A DNA stretch of 64,000 nucleotides from Piezodorus guildinii (GCA_023052935.1 CM041295.1:21018880-21082879); one strand, 5' to 3'; positions 21,014 to 31,138 are shown, counted from the stretch's first letter. A program made the numbers and translations. Notes: generated from the sequence alone by a model not told the origin.

Positions 21014-22888
21014 TTGGTTACCACCGCCATCCAACAAGCTGTCTGGACTGCCTCCTCTCCTAAACACCCCAATATAAATTCTCACCAAAATCATTTTCCA
21101 AAACATATTATAGACCTCATCCATACCAAACGCCGAGCAAGATCATTATGGCAGCGCACCCGACACCCAACAGATCGCCGCTCCTATAACTTCTATTGTA
21201 GACAATTGAAGAGGGAGTTGGCGACCTTCCGTTCCCAGTCCTTTAATTCCTACCTCTCCTCTCTATCAGCTTGTGATAATTCCCTGTGGAATGTCACGAA
21301 AAAGATCCTAAAATACCATCAAGTTTCCCATCCTCTCCGACGTGGTGATGACTCCTGGGCTGCGTCTGATGAAGATAAAGCCGAGGAATTCGCCACACAC
21401 CTCTCCAAAGTTTTCACTCCTCACCCGGAATCTCAAGCCAATCACACCGCAACAGTGCAAGACTTTCTTTTGTCACCGATTCCACTTTCCCTACCTCCTA
21501 AAGCTATTAATCCCTCTGAGGTCAAATATCTTCTCCAAAAACTTACCCTCCGTAAATCTCCTGGACACGATCTCCTTACTCCCCAGATCCTCCGACAACT
21601 TCCGCAGAAAGCTATTATATTCCTTACTTATATTTACAATTGCATCCTACGCACCACCTATTTTCCTCTGTTATGGAAACATTCCACTATCATTCTTTTT
21701 CTAAAACCAGGCAAACCTTCCAACAACACTTCATCCTACAGGCCTATTAGTCTACTCCCCATCCTCTCAAAAATCTTCGAAAGGCTTCTTCTTAAACGTA
21801 TCCTACCCATACTAGAATCTCAAAATCTTCCTTCCCATCAGTTTGGATTCCGTCCTCACCATTCCACAGTTCAACAGGGGCTCCGAGTTGTAGACCATAT
21901 TTCCTCAGCTCTTGAATGCAAAGAGTATTGTTCTGGTGCGTTTCTGGACATTGCGCAAGCTTTTGACCGGGTATGGCACACTGGATTACTCTTCAAGTTG
22001 AAAACCCATTTACCCCAGTCTCTATACCTCATTCTCCGATCCTATCTCTCTAACCGTTCCTTCTGCGTTCGCTGTGGTGTAGAATTTTCTAACCTTTATC
22101 CCGTTGAGGCCGGTGTTCCTCAAGGCAGCGTCTTGGGACCCGTCCTCTACATCCTTTACACTGCTGATATTCCTACACATCCTGATACCTTTCTGGCAAC
22201 TTTTGCAGACGACACCGCCATCCTATCATCCAGTTCCAATCCTGAAACAGCATCCTTAAACCTGCAAAGACACCTTTCTCTTATCGAAGACTGGTGCAGT
22301 GCTTGGCGCATAAAGGTGAACGAAGCCAAATGCAAACACGTAACCTTCACTCTTCGACGAATCTCATGTCCGCCAGTTTACTTCAATTCCATTCCAATTC
22401 CTCCTTCAGATACAGTCCGGTATCTTGGCTTACTGTTAGACAAAAGATTGACTTGGAACCCACATACAAGACTTAAAAGACAAGAACTTAACCGACGATT
22501 CGGACAGTTATACCGACTACTCAACAGAAAATCTGAACTTACAGTTGACAACAAATTATTAATCTACAGGACAATACTGAAGCCCATCTGGACCTACGGA
22601 CTTGAACTGTGGGGGACAGCTAAACGTACTAACATCAAACGCATTCAATCCTTTCAATCCAAAGTCCTCCGTACAATAGTAAATGCTCCTTATTATGTTT
22701 CCAACTATACCTTGCACCACGACCTTAATGTTCCTTTTATTTCAGACCTGATTCCATCCAAATTTTCCAAATTCCACCAGAATCTCATTCATCATCCTAA
22801 TCCTCTAGCTCAATCCCTATCCAGCTCCACTCATCCATACAACCCACCTAGAAGGTTGAAACGGCAGTGGCCTCGTGACCTCTTGTAA
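21014..22888 (+). CDS. reverse transcriptase, Jockey clade (5'-truncated ORF2)
   Basis: An open frame of about 620 codons encoding the RT domain and C terminus of a Jockey-type LINE ORF2. Visible RT blocks: SPGHDLLTPQIL (about residue 185), YRPISLLPILSKIFERLL (about 242), LDIAQAFDRVWH with a catalytic Asp (about 313), GVPQGSVLGPVLY (about 366) and FADDTAILSS with the catalytic DD (about 397-400). The thumb and C-terminal part follow (RYLGLLLDKRLTWNPHTRLK, then KPIWTYGLELWG), ending WPRDLL. No natural start exists: the frame opens inside the target duplication at a TTG. It should not be read as a host gene; expression would need an outside promoter. Confidence 0.9.
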   Translation: MVTTAIQQAVWTASSPKHPNINSHQNHFPKHIIDLIHTKRRARSLWQRTRHPTDRRSYNFYCRQLKRELATFRSQSFNSYLSSLSACDNSLWNVTKKILKYHQVSHPLRRGDDSWAASDEDKAEEFATHLSKVFTPHPESQANHTATVQDFLLSPIPLSLPPKAINPSEVKYLLQKLTLRKSPGHDLLTPQILRQLPQKAIIFLTYIYNCILRTTYFPLLWKHSTIILFLKPGKPSNNTSSYRPISLLPILSKIFERLLLKRILPILESQNLPSHQFGFRPHHSTVQQGLRVVDHISSALECKEYCSGAFLDIAQAFDRVWHTGLLFKLKTHLPQSLYLILRSYLSNRSFCVRCGVEFSNLYPVEAGVPQGSVLGPVLYILYTADIPTHPDTFLATFADDTAILSSSSNPETASLNLQRHLSLIEDWCSAWRIKVNEAKCKHVTFTLRRISCPPVYFNSIPIPPSDTVRYLGLLLDKRLTWNPHTRLKRQELNRRFGQLYRLLNRKSELTVDNKLLIYRTILKPIWTYGLELWGTAKRTNIKRIQSFQSKVLRTIVNAPYYVSNYTLHHDLNVPFISDLIPSKFSKFHQNLIHHPNPLAQSLSSSTHPYNPPRRLKRQWPRDLL

Positions 22889-23162
22889 CATGTATATTGG
22901 AGTTCTAGCATTGGCTAGATTCTCCACTCACGTGCTGTATGCTTGTGAATTGTATATAGGTATGAGTGACTATTGTATATATTTTTATTGATTTTATTTT
23001 GTATATATGTATATTTTATTATTATTATTATATAAATTTATTGTTTTGTATATATCGTGTGAATGTAGTATGAATGTTGTACGTTATCACTATTAAAAAT
23101 GTCCTGAATTGGACAGATTGTAATATTGCTCGATAAACAAAAAAAAAAAAAAAAAAAAAAAA
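21021..23162 (+). mobile_element. J2 Jockey-type retrotransposon, young 5'-truncated insertion
   Basis: A 2.1-kb plus-strand LINE insertion bounded by a perfect 12-bp duplication ATATCTTGGTTA (21009-21020 and 23163-23174), ending in a poly-A of about 25. It lacks ORF1 and the endonuclease domain, which would lie upstream in a full element; 5' truncation of this kind is usual for LINE insertion. The RT frame is open from the first base to the stop, and poly-A and duplication are intact, so this is the least decayed element in the window. It landed just upstream of an N1 element (23188). Confidence 0.93.
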
Positions 23163-23187
23163 ATATCTTGGTTAATCCTGAACACAA

Positions 23188-23574
23188 TTGAGACGTTGAT
23201 TTCCAAAAGGTATTAAAGGACATTTTTTAGGAAATTGATTTTTTTACATAATTTTAATCTCATCATTTAGTTTTATCTAAATCTTCTATTTGATTTAAAA
23301 TAATTGACAATCAAGTCCTTTAAAAACGCGATTTATAAATACAATTATTTTCCAAAGGTAATATGTTACACGATTGGTTTCGTTCCAAATCATACTAAAA
23401 CATTTCATTTCATATTAAAAAAACAATTGTAGATTTTAATGTAAAAAGAATCAAATTAATAATATAGTAAAACTAGTTTAATAATATAGTAATCAGTGAT
23501 TTTTGCGGCTTCTTGTAAAATTTCCTCGAATGGATATAGTACCTTTTGGAAATAAACTTCTCAATTATCGAAAT
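23188..23574 (+). mobile_element. N1 TIR element
   Basis: A 387-bp non-coding element. The left end TTGAGACGTTGATTTCC and the right end (reverse complement TTGAGAAGTTTATTTCC) form inverted termini of about 30 bp. It aligns along its length with the copy at 23990-24372. Superfamily unknown; no clear target duplication identified. Confidence 0.7.
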
Positions 23575-23756
23575 ACTATAGCGAAAATGTCTTTTCTCTG
23601 TTTTGTTTCTTTTAAGTGATTTACCGAGGATAATATTAATGCATATGATTTTTCATATAGCGTTATAATAATAAAACATTACGAAAAAAAAAGGTGCCTA
23701 TAGCTCTTCAACCTATGATGGGCTTTGTGTTCATAAGATATAGAAACACGCAGTTT

Positions 23757-23943
23757 TTCTTGGCCAACGTCCGTGCAAGGAGGTGATTAGGCTAAGATTT
23801 CTACTTTAGAGACAAGGAGTGCCCTGTAAGGCTATAATAACTACCCTACGCCAGTAAGCCCAGAAAGAATAATTCTGCCACAGGTTTGAACCCCTACCCG
23901 GAGAATAGTAGACTAGTGCTCTAACCACTAAACCATCTCTCCT
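23757..23943 (-). mobile_element. tRNA-derived SINE (family B)
   Basis: On the minus strand, from about 23943 downward, the sequence reads GGAGAGATGGTTTAGTGGTT (A-box region) and, about 45 bases on, GGGGTTCAAACC (B box), followed by unrelated body. This is a tRNA-like head with internal pol III promoter and fits a SINE. It differs from families A and Met. Tail and duplications not clear. Confidence 0.55.
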
Positions 23944-23989
23944 GAATTAAACGTTCGACTGGTCAGTTATATATTTTATATTGGAAATA

Positions 23990-24372
23990 TTGAGACGTTG
24001 ATTTCCAAAGGTACTAAAGGACGTTTTTTACGAAATTGATATTTTGATATATTTATATTCTCATCATTTTGTTTTATTGAAAATATTCTATTTGGTTTTA
24101 TCTAATGAGCACTCAAGTCCTATAAAAACGCAAATTAGAAATGCTATTACTTTCTAAAGATACTAATTAACATTTAGTTTCGTTCCAAATCATACTAAAA
24201 CATTTTATACCATACATTTAATGTAGGGTGATTAATATGGTGAAAAAAAATTCTACATTTTAAGAAAAAAATAATCAAATAAGTTGGTTTAATAATATTG
24301 TAATGAGTTTTTGTCGCTTCCTGTAAAATTTCCTAGAATGGATATAGTACTTTATGGAACTTAACGTCTCAA
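23990..24372 (+). mobile_element. N1 TIR element
   Basis: A 383-bp copy of N1. The left terminus TTGAGACGTTGATTTCCAAA pairs with the right terminus near 24340-24372. It shares with the 23188 copy the internal blocks TTTCGTTCCAAATCATACTA and TGTAAAATTTCCT. Non-coding, probably a MITE. Confidence 0.75.
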
Positions 24373-24839
24373 TTCTTCAAGTAATTTTTGTTTTGGAGTT
24401 TTTGAAAAAATACCTTAATAATATTTCATTAATTTTAATTAGATTTTTATGCTTTCATTCATCAATCCATAATTAATGTTCGATGTTTTTCCAAAAGTCC
24501 GACAAATCGCAATAGAAATAGTCAGTCTTACAGCGTATTTTGAACCAAACATCATATAAATATAGCCACCCTAATGAAAGCTTCACAGAGTCAGATCTGT
24601 ATATCGAGGTTCTGTTTTAGTTCATTTATATTTTTTATTATTTCTAACACCTTCTGTGCAACCTTGTGACGCAATACTTTTCATTATCAGCTTCTAGGAA
24701 TAGATACCAATATGTTTCAATTTTGCGTAGTTTCATTAGAGCCAATGTCAACATGGCATTTCATCTCTTACAAAGAGATATATTGCCCTCTGTGTATTTT
24801 GCTAATATATATTTTTTTGTTTGTATTTTTCCCCCGAAA

Positions 24840-25080
24840 GGAAGCCTCCCCCAACTAACCGCTCCTAAATTGCGGGATATGGCGAGGGTGGATTGGGATC
24901 AAAGCGGGCATGTAAACAAATCAGTGGCCCCCCCTCTCTGGATAGAAATTAGTTGGGAGAGCTCCAACCCCACTCTGCCTGTTTTGACTTACTGGAGTCG
25001 TCAACTGCCATAAACACTTCTCCAGCTCTCCAGCCAGCCTCCAATTGGCTTCCTCCTCCCTGTTATTGAGCTCCAGGGGG
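24840..25080. other. less AT-rich non-repetitive island
   Basis: Stands out by composition from the AT-rich surroundings and matches no repeat here. A frame stays open through part of it (24666-25013) but the protein is unlike any family I know. Could be a conserved non-coding element or a diverged exon. Confidence 0.25.
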
Positions 25081-25149
25081 GAAAGTGATTTAAATTTATA
25101 ATTAAATTATAAATTAATAAATTATGTCACTTTCACTTATCTATATATG

Positions 25150-25213
25150 AAATATATATTAAGGGAAAGTATGACGATTGTGAAAATTTTAAAATTCGAG
25201 TTTTTAACGAAAA
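25150..25213 (+). repeat. R1 repeat, left-end fragment
   Basis: TATATATTAAGGGAAAGTAT and the following GATTGTGAAAATTTT are the R1 left end; the copy is cut by the Tc1-type foldback that begins directly after. Confidence 0.55.
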
Positions 25214-25992
25214 GACAGTGCCGGTCAAAAGTTTGAGACCACCTATGGTTTAATAATAATAATAATTTATTTATTCTGGGACAAGTCCCTTCAGAATAAT
25301 ATTACAGAAAAATTAAATTAGGACTTCAGTATCTTAGAGTAAAAACACAAACCACAGAAATAACAGGTAGCTTCTTATATTAATTTAGAAAAGCAAACTA
25401 GACAAGAATAAAAAAACAACACACACATATATATTTGTTCATATATATAGTTCTAATTAAAATTAATTTACAATGCTTATGAAAATGTGTGAAATAAAAT
25501 ACATAAATATTTAAATACGATGCAAAATAAATATAATACATAATCGTTTCTCACTACTCTATTTACTGATTTTTGATTATTTAACTTTGCGAATCAATTG
25601 AGATTTTTCGAGAATTGGATAGACAGGAAGTGTTTCAACAATCGGGATTTGATGTTCAGAATAGTATTGGAATGACGGATATAAGAAGGAAGAGGATCGG
25701 ATAAGGAAAGATCTGTCGTAAGCTGCGGTTCGATGAGGCGTTATATACAGGTCTGGAGACCGCGAACGAGTGTTGTGGGAGTTGACGGTGAATTTAAATG
25801 AAAGAATATTCGAGATGTACGATGGGCGTTGGGATCGGAGAACTTTGTTTTGTGTTTTTACTCTAAGATACTGAAGTCCTAATTTAATTTTTTATGTAAT
25901 ATTATTCTGAAGGGACTTGTCCCAGAATAAATAAAGAATTTATTAATATTATTATTAAACCGTAGGTGGTCTCAAACTTTTGACCGGCAGTG
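25214..25992. mobile_element. Tc1-ended foldback with CR1-like core
   Basis: A 0.78-kb palindromic element. Outer termini match the Tc1-like MITE at 12211 (TGCCGGTCAAAAGTTTGAGA and its complement at 25970-25992, followed by TA). Inside each terminus lies an inverted copy of a CR1-like 3' tail: (ATT)n plus hairpin GGGACAAGTCCC and flank, giving arms of about 140 bp (25214-25352 and 25850-25992). The centre carries, on the minus strand, the C-terminal CR1-like RT segment (NSHNTRSRSPDLY, then TAAYDRSFLIRSS). Two element classes are thus fused in one symmetrical structure. Confidence 0.8.
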
Positions 25993-26159
25993 TATATTTC
26001 AGAAAACATTAATTACGGTATACATTTTAAAACACTAAACATCTAAACAGTCATTATGTTGAAATTTTGAGCAAAATAAATCTATGATTGAATTACAGTT
26101 GGGTGAATTATTTTCAAAATTATAGAAGATATTTAGGTTTTTACATTCACTACCTATAT

Positions 26160-26610
26160 ATGGAAATTATAGTAAGGTAAGTATTGCGATCGTGAAAATA
26201 TTCCCCTGAAATACATGTTCCCAAATGTCTAAGTCCAAATGACTAAGTTATCAACTAAAGGGGAGAGGGCTAAATATTTTTGTAGGTAACTTTTTCTCAC
26301 GAACATAAGTGTAGCAATATAGGTGTATAATATACGGCTGGAAAGCTAAAGATTTCCAAAAACAATTTATCTTGTTTAGAAAGTTGTATAAGGTGCTGTA
26401 TAATGACAACAAGGTGCTGATAAAAATAAGTGATTGTTGCAGATAATAATTCCTTTTCTTAATTATTTAATCTGAAACATATTTCCATCGAAACTCAATG
26501 GAATTCTTTAATTTGTTTTCAATTTAATATAAAAGTGCTTAGATTGATTTTAACAACGTAAGTAAAAGCCTTGTGTTCCGTGCTCCAGCTTTTTATAATT
26601 AATTTTTTTT
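26160..26610 (+). repeat. R1 repeat, internally shortened copy
   Basis: Both ends are present: AGTAAGGTAAGTATTGCGAT near 26173 and a degraded GTTCCGTGCTCCAGCTTTTT at about 26574. Much of the middle of the 31384 copy is missing. Confidence 0.6.
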
Positions 26611-26684
26611 TAATTTAATGGTATCTTTTTAAGTCATTTATTTTGATTTTTGTTTTGCTTTAAAAAATATTGTTTATTTACCAC

Positions 26685-27859
26685 CTGCAAGTTTTACAGG
26701 AAGCGCAAAATCTCTTATTACTATATTACTAAACCAACTTATTCGATTCTATTCGCATTAAAATCTAGAATTGTTTTTTACTATATTAATCACAATACAT
26801 TAAAGCTATGGAATGATTTTTTTTTAGTATAATTTGGAACGAAAATAAATGCGTAATTAGTACCTTTAGATTTTCACTAAACGTCGCCCACAAACAAACC
26901 ACCTAATCAAGATAAATTCAGCTCTCATCCCATGATCAAAATCAGTACAGTACCTAGGCATAACATTAGACAAATCTCTTACTTTCACAGATCATATCAA
27001 TAAAAAAATCGATAAAGCCAAAAAATTAATATTTAAAATGTTCTCATAACGAAAAATCCCATTTGAGCTCTCATAACAAATTAATAATATACAAATCAGT
27101 TATTCGCCCGTTAATTACATACGCCTCGCTAGTCTGGAGCTCAACCTGCTTGACTAACTACCAAAAACTTGAAAGAATTCACAATCTATCAATGCGGATA
27201 ATTAACAATTACCCCCGCTACACTAAAATATCATCTATGCTCCAGGACTTGCAGCTTCCAACAATTAAACATTTTGTCCATACTCAAACAGCTTCTTACT
27301 TCAGTAAAACACCAGTCTCCAAAAATCCATTAATAAAGGAAATCGGTAACTATAATAAAACACCTCTAAAACGCTACACTCATAAAAGAACTAAACATGT
27401 GTTACTAACTTAAGCTAGTTTGTTTTAATCTCTAATTTTATTTTATCAATTATGTTATCCGTTTTTATTTGTAGGTTTTTGTATAATTTTTCCTACAACC
27501 ATATATAATCACAATTTAATTTTACCACATATTATAGATTAATTAATTAGATTATATATACCAAATGAACCAAACATTTGCTGATTGTAAGGATGTCTCA
27601 TCCGACATCATTTCTAAATATTTTGTCAATTTGTAAATATGTAAATAAAGTTTATTTTATTTTCTTTCTTAGTACCTTTAGAAAATAACTGCATTTCTAA
27701 ATCGTGTTTTTAAAGGACTTGAAGGTTAAATAGACAAAATCAAATAGAAGATTTAGAAATAACTAAATCGAGATAATACACATAAGTCATAATGTCATTT
27801 TCGTAAAAAAATGTCCTTTAGTAACTTTTGGAAATCGACGTCTCAATCAGCCAATCTTT
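26685..27859 (-). mobile_element. N1 TIR element split by K insertion
   Basis: Minus-strand N1 copy. The terminus TTGAGACGTCGATTTCC lies at 27840-27859 (reverse) and the body resumes at 26685-26870 beyond the K element. The far terminus is lost near 26685. The K insertion duplicated 14 bp of N1 sequence, so N1 is older. Confidence 0.7.
26871..27668 (+). mobile_element. K Jockey-like retrotransposon, 5'-truncated
   Basis: A 798-bp insertion with the exact 14-bp duplication TTAGTACCTTTAGA (26857-26870 and 27669-27682). It encodes the RT thumb and C terminus of a Jockey-like LINE: QYLGITLDKSLTFTDHI, then VIRPLITYASLVWSSTCLTN, then YQKLERIHNLSMRIINNYPR and KHVLLT with stop at 27413. Frameshifts occur in the first 150 bp; the last 116 codons are open. 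It is closely similar to the copy at 51203-52016 over its whole length, including the 5' start. Confidence 0.9.
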
Positions 27860-28221
27860 ACTGTAGGTGAAAAAATTTGTAAATAAATAAATAAAAACCA
27901 AAATAAATAAATAAATAGGAAAAAAAATGCGCATCCCTTAAAAAAAACGACTTCGTTGTTATAAATTTTCGAATTAAACTGGTTAGTTTTTAAGGTGTAG
28001 GATGAAGATGTGCGGGATAAGCAGACACGGAGTAAAGAAATCGTTATGGTTGCGTGCAGGAAGCTATACCCTGACCTCCAGTTGTTCCAGCTATAATCAG
28101 TTATTTGTAAAAGACTTGTTGCTCGTCCTCTTTCGAATGAAGGCTTCTAGAATCTGTTATCGGTTCAGATAATTAGGTGGAAACATAATATTCTACACTG
28201 TACAATGTAGGCTTCTATATA

Positions 28222-28602
28222 TTGGGTTTTCAGAAAAACAATGCAGAATTTTGAATTTTTTTAGTTAGCCCTCTATATAACAAACTGTTTACGTTTACTA
28301 GATTATTTCATTTGTATGAATGTCAACACTTATTAATTATCTTCCAAACAGTAATGTCAGTTTACCTCTGTGTCATGTCGCTGCTTAGAAAAGCGTGATA
28401 TCCGTATAACTTTGTTTTACGAGTTTATAATTAGCTGGAACAATGCCAGACGAACAGAAACATCAATAAAGTCTGGAGAGGGCAGCATTAATGAATCCAC
28501 TGTTAAACGGTGGTTAAAAAAATTTCGGAGAGAGACTTCAACCTTAAAGTCAAAGAACAGGAATGAATTAGTCCGAGTGGCGGTCAGTAAAAAAAACAGT
28601 TA
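28222..28602 (+). mobile_element. M3 mariner-type transposon, left half
   Basis: Starts TTGGGTTTTCAGAAAAACAA after an AT pair and contains a start-to-HTH coding segment: KRDIRITLFYEFIISWNNA, then SGEGSINESTVKRWLKKFRR, as in mariner transposase. It ends abruptly near 28600 where a CR1-like tail begins. A reverse remnant of the same left end lies near 45000-45125. Confidence 0.7.
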
Positions 28603-28639
28603 AAAATATTTAACTAATTATTGTCTGCCAACGTTTCGA

Positions 28640-29440
28640 GCCCCATTGTGGGTCATCATACATACTTTAATTTACCTGCCTGACCGAGAGATCAATACAA
28701 TTAGTTTTTTTGAAATGTGTAAATAAAAAAAACAACTAATTATGTAAAAAATATCTTGAATACAAACAAATGAAAAATAAAATAAAAAAGTGAAAAGATC
28801 TATAAGATACTACAGCTGGATACTTTTAAAATAAATAAATTATTCCATAACACTAGGATTTTGGTTAAATAAATAATTAAATCTTACATTAAAAGGAACG
28901 CGGATTGCGGAACTAGTATCCTGTGAATATAATTGAGTTGATAGCGTGGCGGAGACTCAAATGGGCGAGTAAAATTGTTGGGCTCGGTGAGGAACGGATT
29001 CCGAGAAAGTTGGTATTTCTGATTCGACTGGTAGGCGTCCGAAAGGTAGGCCGAAGCGTCGATGGGAGGATTGCGTTAAGGCTGATATTAGGGGCTTGGG
29101 GTTGAACGAAGAACATTGGACGAGTCTGTGTAGACGGAATATGGTGGTATCGGCATCGAACCTTCGGGTTCGGTAAGCCTATTATTATTATTACATTAAA
29201 AGTAGGGCAATATGTTTGCAATTTTCACATTTGATTGGCGTCTGTTTGGGATGCTATAAGGCGTTTGAAAAGATAGGATTTGAATGATAAAGGGGAAGAT
29301 GTATGGCGAATATGATTAGCTAGGGAATTCCAGAGGGCTGCAAAGTGGATACAAAAGGAATTATCAAAAGCTTTAGTTCTTTGGGTGTGAATGTAGAAAT
29401 CATAATGGCGTGATCTAGTTTCAAGTGAGCGAACTGATGA
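28640..29440 (-). mobile_element. CR1-like retrotransposon, interrupted
   Basis: Minus-strand CR1-like 3' part. From 29430 down to 29203 the frame reads SRHYDFYIHTQRTKAFDNSF, then ALWNSLANHIRHTSS, a CR1-type RT C terminus. An RTE-like insertion (28896-29190) interrupts it; the 3' UTR continues from 28883 to about 28640. Its terminal segment carries TGATGACCC..GGG..CGAAACG instead of the usual GGGAC hairpin. Confidence 0.7.
28896..29190 (+). mobile_element. RTE/Kiri-like retrotransposon, 5'-truncated
   Basis: A 295-bp insertion with the exact 12-bp duplication TTACATTAAAAG (28884-28895 and 29191-29202). It encodes the very end of the RTE-like polyprotein (NIIELIAWRRLKWASKIV, then a frameshifted GRRPKGRPKRRWED equivalent) and ends in (ATT)n. 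Inserted in the CR1-like copy around it. Confidence 0.88.
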
Positions 29441-29459
29441 TTTAAATTAATTTAAAGAC

Positions 29460-29950
29460 TTCAGGATTGGATTAAGGACCTCAAAACAAGCTAAAAAAAA
29501 AGGCCTATGAAGATGTATCCGGAAATGTGCAGTTAAGGAGCTGAAGTCAAAAATGTTTTTCAGGCATTATCAGAGGCTGGCTTCTCAGGAATCCATTTTT
29601 CGGTAAAATCTTTGGAATAAAAATTGTAGGTCATTAAATTTGACAAACATTTCTTCCAAGCAGTTGAACCTAGTATCCTTGGGCTCGGAGATAACCTATT
29701 AGAAGTCCTAAATATTATGTTTTTTTCCTATGATGCAATAATACAATTTAAAAGTAATCATGGGATTTATGAGCGTTCAAAATGTTTAGATGTTATGAAA
29801 CACTAATATGCGCTGACGGGGTTTTGGTAAATAAGGGTGTGTGTAGGGTTTAAACATGGATTAAGGATATCAAAAAAGTATATTACAAGATTAGTGCTTT
29901 GTTTTATCCGAAAATTTTCATATGAGACCATTAATGCATTAACAGATGAA
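29460..29950. other. no gene recognised
   Basis: Possibly older retrotransposon DNA continuing from the CR1-like copy; no readable frame and no repeat partner noticed. Confidence 0.3.
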
Positions 29951-29969
29951 TTCATTAATAAAGAATTTT

Positions 29970-30258
29970 CTCTCCACTGGCGCGACAAGCCGTGTAGGCC
30001 CTAGACCTCGCGGTATAATCTCCTGGGAGATCACACTCACGTTTCTCGATGCATTTTGTAGTGTAGGGTCATCACTCCCTACGCCTAGTTTTGTGAGTGG
30101 CCACCATTTGGCTCACGGGTCTCACATACCCGGTGGAGAGGCAGTGAGTGAATCCCCATTTAATTATATCCTTATAAAAGCCCCGCCGGGACTAGGATTC
30201 GAACTCACAACCTTTAGCATGAGAGACTAGCGCGCTAGCCACTCAGCCACGAGCTCCC
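29970..30258 (-). mobile_element. tRNA-Met-derived SINE, full length
   Basis: On the minus strand, from 30258, a tRNA-like head has an A box TGGCTGAGTGG, an anticodon-like CTCATG in the same setting as elongator tRNA-Met, and a B box region GTGAGTTCGAATCC. About 220 bases of body follow. The duplication AATAAAGA(A/T)TTTT at 29957-29969 and 30259-30271 sets the borders. A second full copy lies at 61483-61780 and a head-less copy at 48696-48867. Not a functional tRNA: the stems do not close properly. Confidence 0.85.
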
Positions 30259-30269
30259 AATAAAGATTT

Positions 30270-30900
30270 TTACAACGTATTAATCAATTAATCATAGTCT
30301 ATATAACTCATACCAATGAATATCCTCATACCGGGAATGCATCTCCTGAGGAATGCGTTAGTATACATCTCATCATAGGATTTTTTTCCTTTTTTTAAGA
30401 TCTTAATAACATATTTTCAGATGACTTCATTAAGTTGTGTGATTACAGCTCATGATAGTGTCTTTTATCGTCTTGACAATCAAAAAACTGTCATAAATTC
30501 ATTCTCTATGATCACGATTAAATTTTTCTGTAAGTTCGTGGTAGGGGGGGGCATTATATATATATATATATATATATAATTATATATATATAGGACCTAA
30601 ACTTAGTTATCTTTGGATCTAAGGACGTTGGGTTCAATTGCTTTTGACCAATTCTTGTAAAATTTAATGCCCTACAACTTTAATTAAAGATATTATGCCG
30701 AAAAATCGATTCCAGAGAAGCTGATAAATGCCTGGAAAAAAAATTTCGATTCAAACATTACATTTTCGACTGTAGCTCCTTAACTGCGCGTTTCCGGACA
30801 CATGTCCATTGAACTTTTTCCCTTGTTTTGAGGTTATTAATATATTCCTGAAGTCCGGCCGCTTGACTTTGAAACACTGAAGGTGACGCATGGCAATGAA
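30270..30900 (-). other. probable Rx intron, no coding seen
   Basis: Downstream of the Rx exon donor on the minus strand. Holds a TA-repeat run (about 30555-30595) and AT-rich DNA. The expected next exon (VWFQNRRAKW) is not here. Confidence 0.4.
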
Positions 30901-30926
30901 AATATGAAGTGTAAATATGGACTCAC

Positions 30927-31138
30927 CTGAACCCTTACTTCTGGGAGGTTGACTTTCATGGCGAGTTCCTCTCTGCTGTAAACGTCGGGGTAGTGGCTCT
31001 TCTCGAAGGCCCTCTCCAGCTCGTGGAGTTGGTAGGTGGTGAAGGTTGTCCTGTTCCTCCGGTGCTTCTTCTTGTCGGGACCTCCAGCTTGGCCCGTGTC
31101 CCCGTCCGCCTGGTTCTCGCTCCTCCCCTCCTTGCAAC
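30927..31138 (-). CDS. Rx: retinal homeobox Rx/Rax, homeodomain exon (partial gene)
   Basis: Encodes a DNA-binding transcription factor segment acting in the nucleus; Rx proteins control eye and anterior brain development in animals. The exon reads a short acidic linker, then [20 protein letters not shown] and [20 protein letters not shown] and VNLPEVRVQ, i.e. homeodomain residues 1-46 with the Rx-type basic lead-in. It ends CAG|GTGAGT (donor 30926-30921), matching the intron position after Q46 conserved in paired-class genes. The upstream acceptor is likely TAG at 31141-31139 with a TACTAAT branch-like motif nearby; an alternative AG lies 8 bases further in. The exon is much less AT-rich than its flanks. 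Octapeptide, second homeodomain half and OAR exons were not found. Rx is favoured over other paired-class genes by the near-identity of this helix 1-2 region. Confidence 0.92.

Noticed and set aside
30180..30258. Possible minus-strand tRNA-Met gene
   Set aside because: The tRNA-like head is fused to a repeated 220-base body with target duplications; the stems are imperfect. It is a SINE.
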